From Enterococcus saccharolyticus subsp. saccharolyticus (GTDB lineage: Bacteria > Bacillota > Bacilli > Lactobacillales > Enterococcaceae): a stretch of 64,000 nucleotides of DNA. Location of the stretch: assembly GCF_029023825.1 (NCBI RefSeq), contig NZ_CP118957.1:2007794-2071793 (forward strand), in the 5' to 3' direction. The translations under genes and the position numbers were made by a program. A model generated the notes under the pieces. That model saw only the letters and a program-made list of their open reading frames with translations. It made no database searches and was not told the origin of the DNA. Numbering within the stretch: the first letter of the stretch is position 1; each line of letters opens with the position of its first letter. Shown here in pieces: positions 54,440 through 63,296 of this stretch.

Positions 54440-55391
54440 ATTTTCGAATCCCCTCACTAATTGTCATTTTTGGTCGATACCCTAATTCACGTTGTGCGCG
54501 TTCAATCGAAAGTGTCTGACTATAACGCAACAAGAAAATCGTATACTTCGTAAACAAGGGTTCTTTCGTAATTCCCAACCATTGATATATTTTTTCAAAA
54601 CTAGCAGACAAACCAAGCATCAGTGGAAAATTGAGTGCTACATATTTTTGTTCTAACTTTAACTCGGCTAATAATTCATCCAAAATAGCTTTAAATGCTC
54701 GTGGTTCACCATTGGTAATATTATACACTTGACCCGTTGCCAACGGGTTTTCTAAACTTAAACGAATAGCCAACGCCACGTTTTCGACACACGTCACATC
54801 GACCAATTGTTGTCCGTCATTAAACAACGGCATGCCAATTTTGCGATGCACACGTAACAAACGCGGAATAATGCTCGTATCTCCTACACCAAACAAGCCT
54901 CGTGGACGTAAAACGACACTCGGTACGCTGCGATACTGTTTGATTTTGGCTTCTGCCAATAATTTACTTTTAATATAGAAATTCAAATTATTGGTGTGAG
55001 GTGCATCCTCTTCACGTAAATCCAATTGGTCTTTTTCAGCAGCATAAATGCTTGGAGAAGAAATAAAGACAACTTTTTGGATTTGATGTTGCTCACAAGC
55101 TTTTAGGACATGCTCGGTACCAACCACGTTTGTCTCATAAAAATCTTGCCACTTACCCCAAACTGTCGATAAGGCACCCGCGTGAACTACCGCATCCACG
55201 CCTCGAAGCGCCTGCTCAATCTCATCAAACTGAACAAAATCTCCTTTTATAAAAGTCACGTGTGGCCCTTCCAAACCTTGTCCAATGGTTTCATTGCGAC
55301 CAAAAGCAATGACCTCATAGCGATGATTGACCAGCTCTTCAATCACATATTTTCCTAAAAAACCGGTTGCTCCGGTTACTAATACTTTCAT
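54414..55391 (-). CDS. NAD(P)-dependent epimerase/3beta-HSD-like reductase
   Basis: An extended short-chain dehydrogenase of 325 residues. The nucleotide-binding GATGFLGKY is at the N-terminus, VFISSPSIYA carries the catalytic serine region, and FYIKSK is the YxxxK active pair. The closest known types are 3beta-hydroxysteroid dehydrogenase-like reductases, including OleD of long-chain olefin synthesis, which reduces a beta-keto acid. Its ATG overlaps the stop of the glycosyltransferase gene (ATGA). It probably reduces or oxidises a keto/hydroxy group of the cluster's product. Confidence 0.85.
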   Translation of the reverse strand: MKVLVTGATGFLGKYVIEELVNHRYEVIAFGRNETIGQGLEGPHVTFIKGDFVQFDEIEQALRGVDAVVHAGALSTVWGKWQDFYETNVVGTEHVLKACEQHQIQKVVFISSPSIYAAEKDQLDLREEDAPHTNNLNFYIKSKLLAEAKIKQYRSVPSVVLRPRGLFGVGDTSIIPRLLRVHRKIGMPLFNDGQQLVDVTCVENVALAIRLSLENPLATGQVYNITNGEPRAFKAILDELLAELKLEQKYVALNFPLMLGLSASFEKIYQWLGITKEPLFTKYTIFLLRYSQTLSIERAQRELGYRPKMTISEGIRKYAAHYRRN

Positions 55392-56635
55392 TTATCTTCA
55401 CCTTCTTTTAGGCGCTGAATTTCCTTGATTAAACATTGACTCGGTTGATACGTCGACCATTGTTGGCTCAGTTTCGCTAATGCAGACCATTCACGGGTCA
55501 CCAAGTGCTGAAATTTAGCTTCGATTTCTTGAAAATTTTGACGGTTAGCAACTTCCGCTACGCCTGCTAATTCTGCTCGCACAGCATAATCAAACTGATC
55601 GTAGTCATGCGGTAAAATTAATGCAGGTCGTTGATACTTAATGCAATTATACAAAATCCCTGCTCCTCCATGATGAATGACATATTGCACTTGTGGTAAG
55701 ACTTGTTCATAAGGTAAGTAACTATATGCCGAGACGTTTTCTCGTAATCTTTGGATTTCCTCTTGTTGATCATCGCCGTATGAAATCAGAAAATGAAACT
55801 GCGGATATTTTTGCGCCAACTGACAAACAACATTGGTTAGCGTTTCTTTGCCCCACAATAAATGGGTACCATTAGTCACTAACACATACGCTTTTTTGTC
55901 TAAAGAAATGTCGCTTGTTTCCAACGAAGAACAACAAGGTCCCGCCCATTGAAACTGCGCTGGAAAGTCATCACGAAACTCTAACTCCTTCATGCCCAAA
56001 CCTAAAATAGCATACGGGGAATAAATCGTTTCTTCTTTCTGACGGTACAAGTGAAAATCATACGGACGCAGTTGTTTTCGCAAGAGCCAAACAACCGAAC
56101 GCTTAAAGGAACGCACCATTTTACGACCAAACCAATCACGGATTTTACCAAGTGTGCTTTTAGGTGGATACCACCCACCTAAATAACTTGGCGTCGTCTG
56201 TTGACTTTCAATGGCAAACGGGGTAGGAATCGTCGTAATCCAAGGAATCCCTAATTGATTACAGACAATTCCAGCAGGGACTGCAACAAAATCGGCCACA
56301 ACAATATCTGTTTGATGCGCTTGAAAATCTTCCTTCAAAAAATCAATCACTTCTGGAATAAGCGTCAAATTTTGTTTTAATTGTTGATACATCCCATACG
56401 CATTCACTTGATTTTCAGTATTGGCAATCCGTTCCATCTTATCAGGGTCATCAGGAAAGAATGGGATAACGGTAAAGCCCAATTTTTCGGCCAGCGCGAC
56501 TTTATTCACTCCTGTAAACACACGCACTTCATACCGATTATCTTGCAAAAGTGGTAAGGCAATTTCTAACAACGGATACAAATGACCACTAAAGGGCACA
56601 GCGACTAAATCTACTTTAATTTTTGATAATGTCAT
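55388..56635 (-). CDS. GT1 (UDP-glycosyltransferase/MGT type) glycosyltransferase
   Basis: A GT-B fold enzyme of 415 residues that transfers a sugar from a nucleotide donor to a small hydrophobic acceptor. The N-terminal acceptor half begins VDLVAVPFSGHLYPLLEIA; the C-terminal donor half has YVIHHGGAGILYNCIKYQRPALILPHDYDQ (as blocks), the reduced PSPG-like signature. MGT-type enzymes commonly glycosylate macrolides, carotenoids or lipid-like natural products. ATG 56635 follows GGAGG by 6 bases and overlaps the upstream gene by 20 bases. Confidence 0.87.
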   Translation of the reverse strand: MTLSKIKVDLVAVPFSGHLYPLLEIALPLLQDNRYEVRVFTGVNKVALAEKLGFTVIPFFPDDPDKMERIANTENQVNAYGMYQQLKQNLTLIPEVIDFLKEDFQAHQTDIVVADFVAVPAGIVCNQLGIPWITTIPTPFAIESQQTTPSYLGGWYPPKSTLGKIRDWFGRKMVRSFKRSVVWLLRKQLRPYDFHLYRQKEETIYSPYAILGLGMKELEFRDDFPAQFQWAGPCCSSLETSDISLDKKAYVLVTNGTHLLWGKETLTNVVCQLAQKYPQFHFLISYGDDQQEEIQRLRENVSAYSYLPYEQVLPQVQYVIHHGGAGILYNCIKYQRPALILPHDYDQFDYAVRAELAGVAEVANRQNFQEIEAKFQHLVTREWSALAKLSQQWSTYQPSQCLIKEIQRLKEGEDK

Positions 56636-57236
56636 CAAGCACCTCCTTTACTGCGGGTGACACCAAATAATCGTGATGCCCACAGGCAACGATATGCGTG
56701 GGCGTATGGCAATCAAGGATGCGCGAATAATAATCTTTCTGCCCTTTAATAATCCAATGATTGGGTGCAGGAACCATTTCTTTGGTAGCAACGGGACCAA
56801 GCGCAATAAGTTTCAAGGTAGGATTATTCGGCATTTGGCTCATTATTTGAGTGAACATATTTAGCCCTGAACTTTGCGTGACTAATACGATATTCTCTAA
56901 GGCAAACAAAGGACGTAAATGCCGACACAGTTCTTTTTGAAACGCCGTATTCCACAAAGTGTGTCGATAATACGCGATATTACTGACACTCGCTTGCAAA
57001 AGCGATGGAAATTGAGTTTGTTGGTGATCAAACTGACGATTGTAAGGAAAATTAGATGGAATAATGTGATAACCCGCCGGTTGGACAACCTGCAAAAATT
57101 GTTGTTGTTCCTGACTTAGTGAGGCATGGGCATAGTGACTGCTACCGCTTAATAAAACCACTGATTGAGGCATCACTAATGACTCTAAGACATCTAATTG
57201 TTGCAAAGTTGTCAAATAACGTTTGAAATCAAACAT
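56616..57236 (-). CDS. Hydrolase-like protein of uncertain family (possible degenerate alpha/beta hydrolase)
   Basis: A 206-residue protein I do not recognise with confidence. An alternation of beta strands and helices, NIVLVTQSSGLNMFTQ (in place of GxSxG), LIALGPV and THIVACGHHDYLVSP, resembles the core of an alpha/beta hydrolase, but the glycine before the nucleophile position is missing. It overlaps both neighbours (8 bases with the GT2 gene, 20 with the GT1 gene), so it is certainly part of the cluster. Two starts are possible (ATG 57251 or 57236); I prefer the one with less overlap. Confidence 0.6.
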   Translation of the reverse strand: MFDFKRYLTTLQQLDVLESLVMPQSVVLLSGSSHYAHASLSQEQQQFLQVVQPAGYHIIPSNFPYNRQFDHQQTQFPSLLQASVSNIAYYRHTLWNTAFQKELCRHLRPLFALENIVLVTQSSGLNMFTQIMSQMPNNPTLKLIALGPVATKEMVPAPNHWIIKGQKDYYSRILDCHTPTHIVACGHHDYLVSPAVKEVLDDIIKN

Positions 57237-58368
57237 AACGAATTTTCCCATCAGTCACTTTGATTTTTTTATTGCGCCATTGGATAATTGGTGGCGTAAC
57301 CAGCGTATAGAGAAATAAAAATGGCAACCAACTATCGTTCAACACTTCGTAACCAATAGCTGAAATCCGTTCATTGACACCAAAGAATTGATTGCGATAC
57401 CCACGCAAGAGCAACGCTTTTACCCCAAATAATCCCACTGTTCCTAAAAGATACTGCCAACCTAGAAAACAGCTGACAAACAGTAATAATCCCGGTAAAA
57501 AAGCAGGCAAGACGACGAGGAAAAATAGTGCTAGCGATGGAAAAGTCTTCATATAGATTGAAGCAAACAGCAACCAACGCTTCATTAACAAAACATATTT
57601 TTGTGGTTGGACGACAGTATTGCGTACATTACAGGGTATTTGACTTTGAATAATTTGCACCTTATGTTTCGTTAAAAAGGCCGCGACCGCTAAATCGTCA
57701 CATAATTCGTATTGAATAGTTTCAAATACTGCTAAACGCTGAAACAATTCTGTTCGACTAATATAAAACATGCCATTGATTGTGCGATTCGCATGAACAT
57801 ACGCCATCGGAAAATACGTCAGCAAGGAATTACTGTTGACAAAGGCCGCTACGAGTTTCGACCACATACCAGTTTGCCCGAAATTATAGGGAATGCCGGT
57901 CACGATAAAGTCTTCGGTCAATGCTTCATATTGTTTCATTTCATTCAAACGAGCCCGATTAAACACAGAATCATCATCTAAGACAATAAAATATGGTGTC
58001 GTGATTTGTGTCATCACTTGTTTTAATTTATAGACTTTCGGGTTGACTTCTTGAGGAACGTCATCTAATAAAACGACTTTGACACGTGCTGCATATGTCG
58101 CTTCTTTGAGAATGGTTTGTGTCACTGTTTGAGCAACGGAATCACTTTTATCGACTAACCATAGAAACAACATCTCTGTCGTTTGTTCTAAGTTCCCACG
58201 TAAATCTTCTTCTAAACGCGGATCACCAGACAAAATCGGTTGTAGTACAGTGTATTGACGTTCATTGATGTCTCCAGTAATTTTTTTGGTCGTATAACGT
58301 GTCGCAAACCACCAACGTAAACCAAAAAAGAAGAAAAAACACAGACTTAAACCTAAAAATAGTTCCAT
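57229..58368 (-). CDS. GT2/GT21-like membrane glycosyltransferase (ceramide glucosyltransferase type)
   Basis: A membrane GT-A enzyme of 379 residues. An N-terminal helix is followed by the catalytic domain with KVVLLDDV (D1), FIVLDDDSVF (D2), CDDLAVAAFL (D3) and LMKRWLLF (the (Q/R)xxRW motif), then about four C-terminal helices. The D1-D2-D3-(Q/R)xxRW set defines the GT21 ceramide glucosyltransferase/HpnI type, which glycosylates a membrane-embedded lipid. ATG 58368 overlaps the SDR stop as TAATG with AGGGG 8 bases upstream. Confidence 0.85.
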   Translation of the reverse strand: MELFLGLSLCFFFFFGLRWWFATRYTTKKITGDINERQYTVLQPILSGDPRLEEDLRGNLEQTTEMLFLWLVDKSDSVAQTVTQTILKEATYAARVKVVLLDDVPQEVNPKVYKLKQVMTQITTPYFIVLDDDSVFNRARLNEMKQYEALTEDFIVTGIPYNFGQTGMWSKLVAAFVNSNSLLTYFPMAYVHANRTINGMFYISRTELFQRLAVFETIQYELCDDLAVAAFLTKHKVQIIQSQIPCNVRNTVVQPQKYVLLMKRWLLFASIYMKTFPSLALFFLVVLPAFLPGLLLFVSCFLGWQYLLGTVGLFGVKALLLRGYRNQFFGVNERISAIGYEVLNDSWLPFLFLYTLVTPPIIQWRNKKIKVTDGKIRYV

Positions 58369-59120
58369 TACACTCGCCCCTTTTTGATATAGTTCCCGAC
58401 AATTTTTAGCCGTACATTTCTTGGCAACCAGAATAAGAGTTGGGTTAGCCACCAGTTACGGTAACCAATAATTTGATAATTCTTTTTTGAAGACAATCTT
58501 TTTTCAATTGTTTGTGCGACTTTTTCAGCAGTCATTTGAAAGCTACTTTCTTGAATCGTCGCCCGCATTTTTTCTTGAAAAAATGCCGTCTTGGTCGGAC
58601 CCGGGCAAATTGTAACCACGCGAATATCTGGATACGCGCGGAGCTCTTCGGTTAAACCTAAAGAATAATGCCACAACGCTGCCTTACTTGCCCCGTAATT
58701 CGTTAAATAAGGATGCGGATAAAGCGACGCCGTTGAGCAAACATTGACAATCGTTCCTTGTCCACTTTTGACAAACTGTTGCGCATAGCCCTTCGCAAGA
58801 ATCATTGGCGCTAAAAAATTCGTGGCGATTTCTGCTAATTCATCACTCAAATCTAACTCTTGAAAATCCCCCACTTCACCGACACCAGCACAGTTAATCA
58901 AACAATTGATTTTATAACACAACGGAATTTTCTTCACCGCCTCTAAATCTGTTAAGTCTAACAAAATGAGTTGGGTGGAACACGAAATATTCTTTGCAAG
59001 CTGCTGCAATTTCTCATGATTACGCCCCACGAGTAATAGCTTTACGTCATGAGAAGCAAGCTGTTCTACTACTGCTCGCCCAATCCCTGAAGAGGCACCG
59101 GTAATCAAAATGGTTTGCAC
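58368..59120 (-). CDS. Short-chain dehydrogenase/reductase (SDR)
   Basis: A classical SDR of 250 residues: cofactor motif TGASSGIGRA, NCAGVGE, catalytic Ser in NVCSTASLYPH, and YGASKAALWHY (YxxxK). It is the first gene of the eight-gene cluster; GTG 59120 lies 7 bases after AAAGGAGG, and residues further upstream are not SDR-like. It should interconvert a keto and hydroxy group in the lipid-like product. A TATAAT box lies about 20 bases upstream, but I see no good -35. Confidence 0.88.
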   Translation of the reverse strand: MQTILITGASSGIGRAVVEQLASHDVKLLLVGRNHEKLQQLAKNISCSTQLILLDLTDLEAVKKIPLCYKINCLINCAGVGEVGDFQELDLSDELAEIATNFLAPMILAKGYAQQFVKSGQGTIVNVCSTASLYPHPYLTNYGASKAALWHYSLGLTEELRAYPDIRVVTICPGPTKTAFFQEKMRATIQESSFQMTAEKVAQTIEKRLSSKKNYQIIGYRNWWLTQLLFWLPRNVRLKIVGNYIKKGRV

Positions 59121-59208
59121 ATCCTCGCCTCCTTTTCGATAACTTCTATTATAATTATCGCAAAAAAAGAGAACGCATTCAAATATAGCGAATAAAAAAA
59201 CAAAAAAA

Positions 59209-59236
59209 CAGCTCCTCACCAAGGTAAGGAACTGCA
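59209..59236 (-). terminator. Terminator between metQ and the biosynthetic cluster
   Basis: GCAGTTCCTTACC pairs with GGTGAGGAGCTGT and is followed by TTTTTTTG on the minus strand. It separates the two operons. Confidence 0.85.
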
Positions 59237-59245
59237 TTACTTTCA

Positions 59246-60079
59246 TTAAAATGCTGGTACTAATGTATCGCTATGATCGTTTTCTAAGAATGAACGTACT
59301 TTATCGCTAGTCATCGCTTTTTTCAACGCTTGAATTTTTTCTGAATCTTTGTTGTCTTCACGTGCAACTAATTGAATCGAGAAACGTTGATCAATTGTTT
59401 GTTCTAAGAACAACGCATCCGCTGGTTTCAAACCAATTTTAGCAATGTAGGTTGGGTAGTTATATACCAATGAAACATTTGGTTCGCTGTATGCTTCTGC
59501 TAAGTTTAATAAATCTACTTGTAACCATTCAAAGTTTTTCGGATTTTCTACTACATCTTTGACTGTGCCGTTCACACCAACACCATCTTTTAATTTAATT
59601 AGTCCTTGTTCTTCTAAAATCGCTAACGCACGACCTTCATTTGATACATCGTTTGGAATAGCAACTTTGGTACCTGCAGGAATTTCTTCCACTGTTTTGT
59701 AATCTTTTGAATAAAAACCAACTTTAGCATCGTAAATTGGTTGAATAGCTACTAAATCAGTGCCTTTTTCACTGTTGTATTTTTCCATAAATGGTTTGTG
59801 TTGCGCAAAACTAGCATCGGCTTCCTTGCTGCTCACCATATCGTTGTAGGCAACGTTATCGTTCACTTGCACAAGTTCAACTTCCCAACCGTCTTCTTTT
59901 GCCACTTCTGCTGCTACTTTCACCACATCTGTCATTGGAGGAGCTTGAGAAGCTACCTTAATCACTTTGTCTGTTTTATCCGCACTGCTACTGCTTTTTG
60001 TTTCCCCGTTTGATGATCCACAAGCAGCTAACGTAAGAACCGCTACTAATGATAAAGCTCCGATGTAAATTTTTTTCAT
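59246..60079 (-). CDS. metQ: MetQ/NlpA-family substrate-binding lipoprotein
   Basis: The methionine-type ABC importer's binding protein, 277 residues. It has a lipoprotein signal with lipobox LAAC (Cys 20) and NlpA-family blocks VIKVASQAPPMTDVV, GWEVELVQVNDNV, ADASFAQHKPFMEKYN and VAIPNDVSNEGRAL. It is encoded after metN and metI in one operon, preceded by lplA. The usual ligand is D/L-methionine; related proteins bind other amino acids, so specificity is likely, not proven. Confidence 0.92.
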   Translation of the reverse strand: MKKIYIGALSLVAVLTLAACGSSNGETKSSSSADKTDKVIKVASQAPPMTDVVKVAAEVAKEDGWEVELVQVNDNVAYNDMVSSKEADASFAQHKPFMEKYNSEKGTDLVAIQPIYDAKVGFYSKDYKTVEEIPAGTKVAIPNDVSNEGRALAILEEQGLIKLKDGVGVNGTVKDVVENPKNFEWLQVDLLNLAEAYSEPNVSLVYNYPTYIAKIGLKPADALFLEQTIDQRFSIQLVAREDNKDSEKIQALKKAMTSDKVRSFLENDHSDTLVPAF

Positions 60080-60087
60080 TTCTTCTC

Positions 60088-60759
60088 CTACTTTCTTTTA
60101 TCTAATTTGCGAGCAATAAAATTACCCGTCATTTGAATAATAAATACAAAGACAACCATCACGACGATTGCAAAGTACATAATTCCGGTTTGATAACTTT
60201 GGTACCCATAACGAATCGCAAAATCACCGACACCACCACCGCCAACAATCCCCATCACAGTTGAATAAGAAACCATGCTGACTGCTGCCGTTGTATACGC
60301 AAGAACAATCCCACTTCTTGCTTCGACTAATAAAAAGTGCCAAATGTATTGCCATTTTGACGTGCCAAGCGAATCCGCCAACAAACGAATTTCTTCAGGC
60401 ACATCCAATAACACTTGCTCAACTAAGCGAGCAAAAATCGCCACCGCAACGATACTAAGTGGTAACGATGCTGGAACTGGACCAAACGCCCGCCCAATAA
60501 TAAATCGAGTCACTGGAATCAACGTAATAACAAATAATAAAAAAGGAAACGAACGCACGAGTGTAATTAAAAAGTTCAAGGCCCAATAACTCACGGGCTG
60601 ACTTCCTTTGATATTCGGATTAGATAAGAACAAAGCCACACCTAAAGGTAAGCCAAACAATAAACAAGCGGTCATCGAAATGCCCATCATGGTTCCTGTT
60701 TGTTTCAATGAAAGAATAAATTCTGGAAAATAATATTGAATGTTTTCCATTAAGGTCAT
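60088..60759 (-). CDS. metI: MetI-family ABC permease
   Basis: The membrane subunit of a methionine-type importer, 223 residues with five helices. The ATPase-contact loop is EIRLLADSLGTSKWQYIWHF (EAA-like), and ending blocks are MVSYSTVMGIVGGGGVGDFAIRYGYQ (in part). Its ATG overlaps the metN stop (ATGA), so the subunits are translationally coupled. Confidence 0.93.
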   Translation of the reverse strand: MTLMENIQYYFPEFILSLKQTGTMMGISMTACLLFGLPLGVALFLSNPNIKGSQPVSYWALNFLITLVRSFPFLLFVITLIPVTRFIIGRAFGPVPASLPLSIVAVAIFARLVEQVLLDVPEEIRLLADSLGTSKWQYIWHFLLVEARSGIVLAYTTAAVSMVSYSTVMGIVGGGGVGDFAIRYGYQSYQTGIMYFAIVVMVVFVFIIQMTGNFIARKLDKRK

Positions 60760-61478
60760 TCCGCTAACCTCCTTTTGACTTTTTCCAAATAAGGAGTGTC
60801 GCTTTTACTTAAATAGGTTGGTTGATTGTCCACCACACCTAACAAGCGGCTATCTTCCATCACTAACACGCGTTCACATAATTTTTTGACTGTATCCAAT
60901 TCATGACTGACAAAGAAAATCGTTACCGGAAATTCTTCATGAATTCGTTGCAACAAACGAATCACATCGTCAGTGTTTTCTTCATCTAATGAACTTGTTG
61001 CTTCATCGCACAACAAGACGTCTGGATTACGGGTTAAGGCACGTGCTAAAGCAACCCGCTGTTTCTCTCCTCCAGAAAGTTGCGCTGGATAACTGTCTTG
61101 TTTGTGATTCATGCCGACAAAACTTAGCAGTTCCATCACATTTGCTTCGTCTTTTTTACCCATCAGTTTCAATGGCAATGCCACATTTTCTTTAACGGTG
61201 AGATTATTCAGTAAATTGTACTGCTGAAAAACCATACCAATTTTTTGTTTTTGTTGTTGAATCGCTTTTTTGGATAGTTTATTGATTTCTTTGTTTGCTA
61301 AAAATAATTGCCCCTTACTAGGCGTTTCCAATAAATTCAATAAACGGAGTAAAGTGGATTTCCCCGATCCACTTTTGCCAACAATCCCGACAATTTCCCC
61401 TTTTTCAACGGAAAACGAGATATCTTGCAAGGCTGTTGTCTCCTGATATACCTTAGATACATGTTCTAATCTATACAT
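60756..61478 (-). CDS. metN: MetN-type ABC ATPase, short form without NIL domain
   Basis: The ATPase subunit of the importer, 240 residues: Walker A VGKSGSGKSTLLR, Q-loop VFQQYNLL, signature QLSGGEKQRVALARAL, Walker B VLLCDEATSSLD, and H-loop FFVSHELDTV. Usual MetN proteins are about 340 residues and end in a NIL domain that inhibits transport when methionine binds; this protein stops after the ATPase fold. Feedback inhibition of that kind should therefore be absent. It lies 10 bases after lplA. Confidence 0.88.
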   Translation of the reverse strand: MYRLEHVSKVYQETTALQDISFSVEKGEIVGIVGKSGSGKSTLLRLLNLLETPSKGQLFLANKEINKLSKKAIQQQKQKIGMVFQQYNLLNNLTVKENVALPLKLMGKKDEANVMELLSFVGMNHKQDSYPAQLSGGEKQRVALARALTRNPDVLLCDEATSSLDEENTDDVIRLLQRIHEEFPVTIFFVSHELDTVKKLCERVLVMEDSRLLGVVDNQPTYLSKSDTPYLEKVKRRLAE

Positions 61479-61488
61479 GCACAGCCTC

Positions 61489-62505
61489 CTAACCCACTAA
61501 CAGTTGTAATAAATCATCGTTGGTAAAGTTTAAAATATATTCAGCTACCTCAACGGATGCCAATGTCTTGGCTAACTCTTCATATTTAAACACGGTTCCT
61601 AATAAAAGTTGTTCCAAGTCAGTCGTGTCTTTCGTTCCGAAATAATCACCAAAAAATTGGATAGCAGAAATGCGTCCTTTTTCAGTTGATAAATGAATGT
61701 CGACAATCCCGACGCCCGGAATTCTTGTGCGTCGATTAAATTCAAACTTTGGTGCTTCCCCATAAATCCACTCATCATTAGCATAACGTTCCTCAAACAA
61801 TTGTTGAATCGCAACTTTATCGTCATCGCTTAACACCAATTGTTGTGCTTGAATCGCTGCTACAGACGATACATCATAAATATGACACAGCAAGGCATCA
61901 CGAAATTCAGCAGTCGTCAGTTGTTGGTATTGTTCGTCTAAGAAAGGTTTGACATTGGTCACACTCTTACGCACAGATTTGGTTGCTTTAGAGGCAATCT
62001 TTTCCTTTGAAACAGTCAAAATTTTATCTAATACAGACAAATCCACATCATACATTAACGTGCCGTGCGAATACGTTCGTCCATGACGAGTGTACATCGC
62101 ATTGCCGGAGAACTTCATACTATCAATATACAAATCGTTCCGACCACCCACTGTCGCATGTGTCGCTCCCATCGCTTGAAGCGCATGCAAAATTGGCGTC
62201 GTTACGCCACGATAATCACCAAAAGTCGTATCATCTTTTTTGGTCACAAAACTAAAACTCATATTTCCTAAATCGTCGTACACGGCACCACCACCAGAAA
62301 TACGACGTGTTAACGTAATGTCATGTTCACGTAAATAATTAAAATCAATCTCTTCGTACGCATTTTGATTTCGCCCGATTATAACACAAGGTTTTTGTAT
62401 ATATAACAGAAGGAGTGGTTCTGTTACATCTGCTGTATTCATTAAGTGTTCTTCAGTTGCCAAATTCCAACGAATATCGTCACTCTCCATGATGTAATAA
62501 CGCAT
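61489..62505 (-). CDS. lplA: Lipoate--protein ligase A
   Basis: Attaches lipoate to E2 and GcvH lipoyl domains in an ATP-dependent two-step reaction. The 338-residue protein has RRISGGGAVYDDLGNMSFSFV (the RRxSGGGAVYHD ligase motif; here the last residues are DD), FSGNA and an accessory C-terminal domain. ATG 62505 is preferred, with AAAGG about 10 bases upstream. It begins a four-gene operon with metN, metI and metQ, an unusual pairing of a ligase with a methionine-type importer. Confidence 0.93.
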   Translation of the reverse strand: MRYYIMESDDIRWNLATEEHLMNTADVTEPLLLLYIQKPCVIIGRNQNAYEEIDFNYLREHDITLTRRISGGGAVYDDLGNMSFSFVTKKDDTTFGDYRGVTTPILHALQAMGATHATVGGRNDLYIDSMKFSGNAMYTRHGRTYSHGTLMYDVDLSVLDKILTVSKEKIASKATKSVRKSVTNVKPFLDEQYQQLTTAEFRDALLCHIYDVSSVAAIQAQQLVLSDDDKVAIQQLFEERYANDEWIYGEAPKFEFNRRTRIPGVGIVDIHLSTEKGRISAIQFFGDYFGTKDTTDLEQLLLGTVFKYEELAKTLASVEVAEYILNFTNDDLLQLLVG

Positions 62506-62632
62506 AAGCAAGACACCTTTACTTTCTCATGATTTTATTTCACACTCTATAATCCCTTGTAAATTAAAAATAAGCAAGAATTATGCTCATAATTTTCTGT
62601 ATCTATTTTATAAAAATACTGTATCAATCAAC

Positions 62633-62668
62633 AAAAAAACGAAGCGGTTTATTTCGCTTCGTTTTTTC
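62633..62668 (-). terminator. Terminator after the DUF1361 gene
   Basis: The arms AACGAAGCG and CGCTTCGTT are followed by TTTTTTTG on the minus strand; the 5' part overlaps the end of the upstream gene. Confidence 0.85.
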
Positions 62669-63296
62669 GTTCTTGCTGTCTGCCATTCGTTATCCACAAC
62701 ACGCCAATAATGCCAACATGTAATAAGAAAAACAAACAAATAAATTCAAATTTTTTCATCGTCCAATGAGCAAAAATCACTTCTAACACATACATCGGAT
62801 TAGTAAAGAAATGTACCGAATGCAAGCGTGGCGCAAATCTCCCAGCATACATTGCCATGGAAGACAACCAACAAATGATTGGCACCACTGCCCCAATTAC
62901 CCATTGCGAGACGTGTAACTTTGCTTTTGCTACGGCCATTAATGCAAAAAATTCCATAAATCCCCAATAAATATAGGCAAAAATCACCAGAAATAAAATG
63001 AGGATTAACCCCCAACCACGAATGGTTTCTAAACTCATTCCTGTTAGATTATTGTATAAGCCCAACAAATCCGCATGGACAATGTCAGTCACAAGATAAG
63101 GAATATTTGGGAAAAATAATAACCAGATAAAACCAAAAGCAAGTTGAACATACCCATTTTTGGCCCGTTGGACTTGAAACGCACATTCAATCGGCACGTA
63201 GGCCAAGAAAGTATTTAACACTAAAAAATCAAAGTGGGTTTCCCACGTGATGATGAGCGTGCCTAAAGTAATCAGACGGATTAACCAAGCATAAAT
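62649..63296 (-). CDS. DUF1361 membrane protein
   Basis: An integral membrane protein of a family without known function. Conserved blocks are LNTFLAYVPIECAF, FFPNIPYLVTDIVH and YAGRFAPRLHSVHFF; about six helices. The first canonical start, GTG 63221, has no ribosome site and would cut the conserved first helix. Upstream the frame stays open through LIYAWLIRLITLGTLIITWE to a stop just past 63299. A strong AAAGGAGGG lies 8 bases before an in-frame ATT at 63296, so initiation at ATT, or a lost ATG, is likely. The nearest ATG codons are out of frame. Confidence 0.72.
   Translation of the reverse strand: MYAWLIRLITLGTLIITWETHFDFLVLNTFLAYVPIECAFQVQRAKNGYVQLAFGFIWLLFFPNIPYLVTDIVHADLLGLYNNLTGMSLETIRGWGLILILFLVIFAYIYWGFMEFFALMAVAKAKLHVSQWVIGAVVPIICWLSSMAMYAGRFAPRLHSVHFFTNPMYVLEVIFAHWTMKKFEFICLFFLLHVGIIGVLWITNGRQQERKNEAK

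Noticed and set aside
51431-59120. Calling the cluster an OleABCD olefin pathway
   Set aside because: The reductase and condensing enzyme are similar in type, but the ligase is PaaK-like, the hydrolase is not a clear OleB, and two glycosyltransferases are present. Only a loose analogy is justified.
62506-62648. S-box or methionine T-box upstream of lplA-metNIQ
   Set aside because: No T-box core or SAM-riboswitch stems were found; the region is AT-rich with only a short inverted repeat and the terminator of the next gene.
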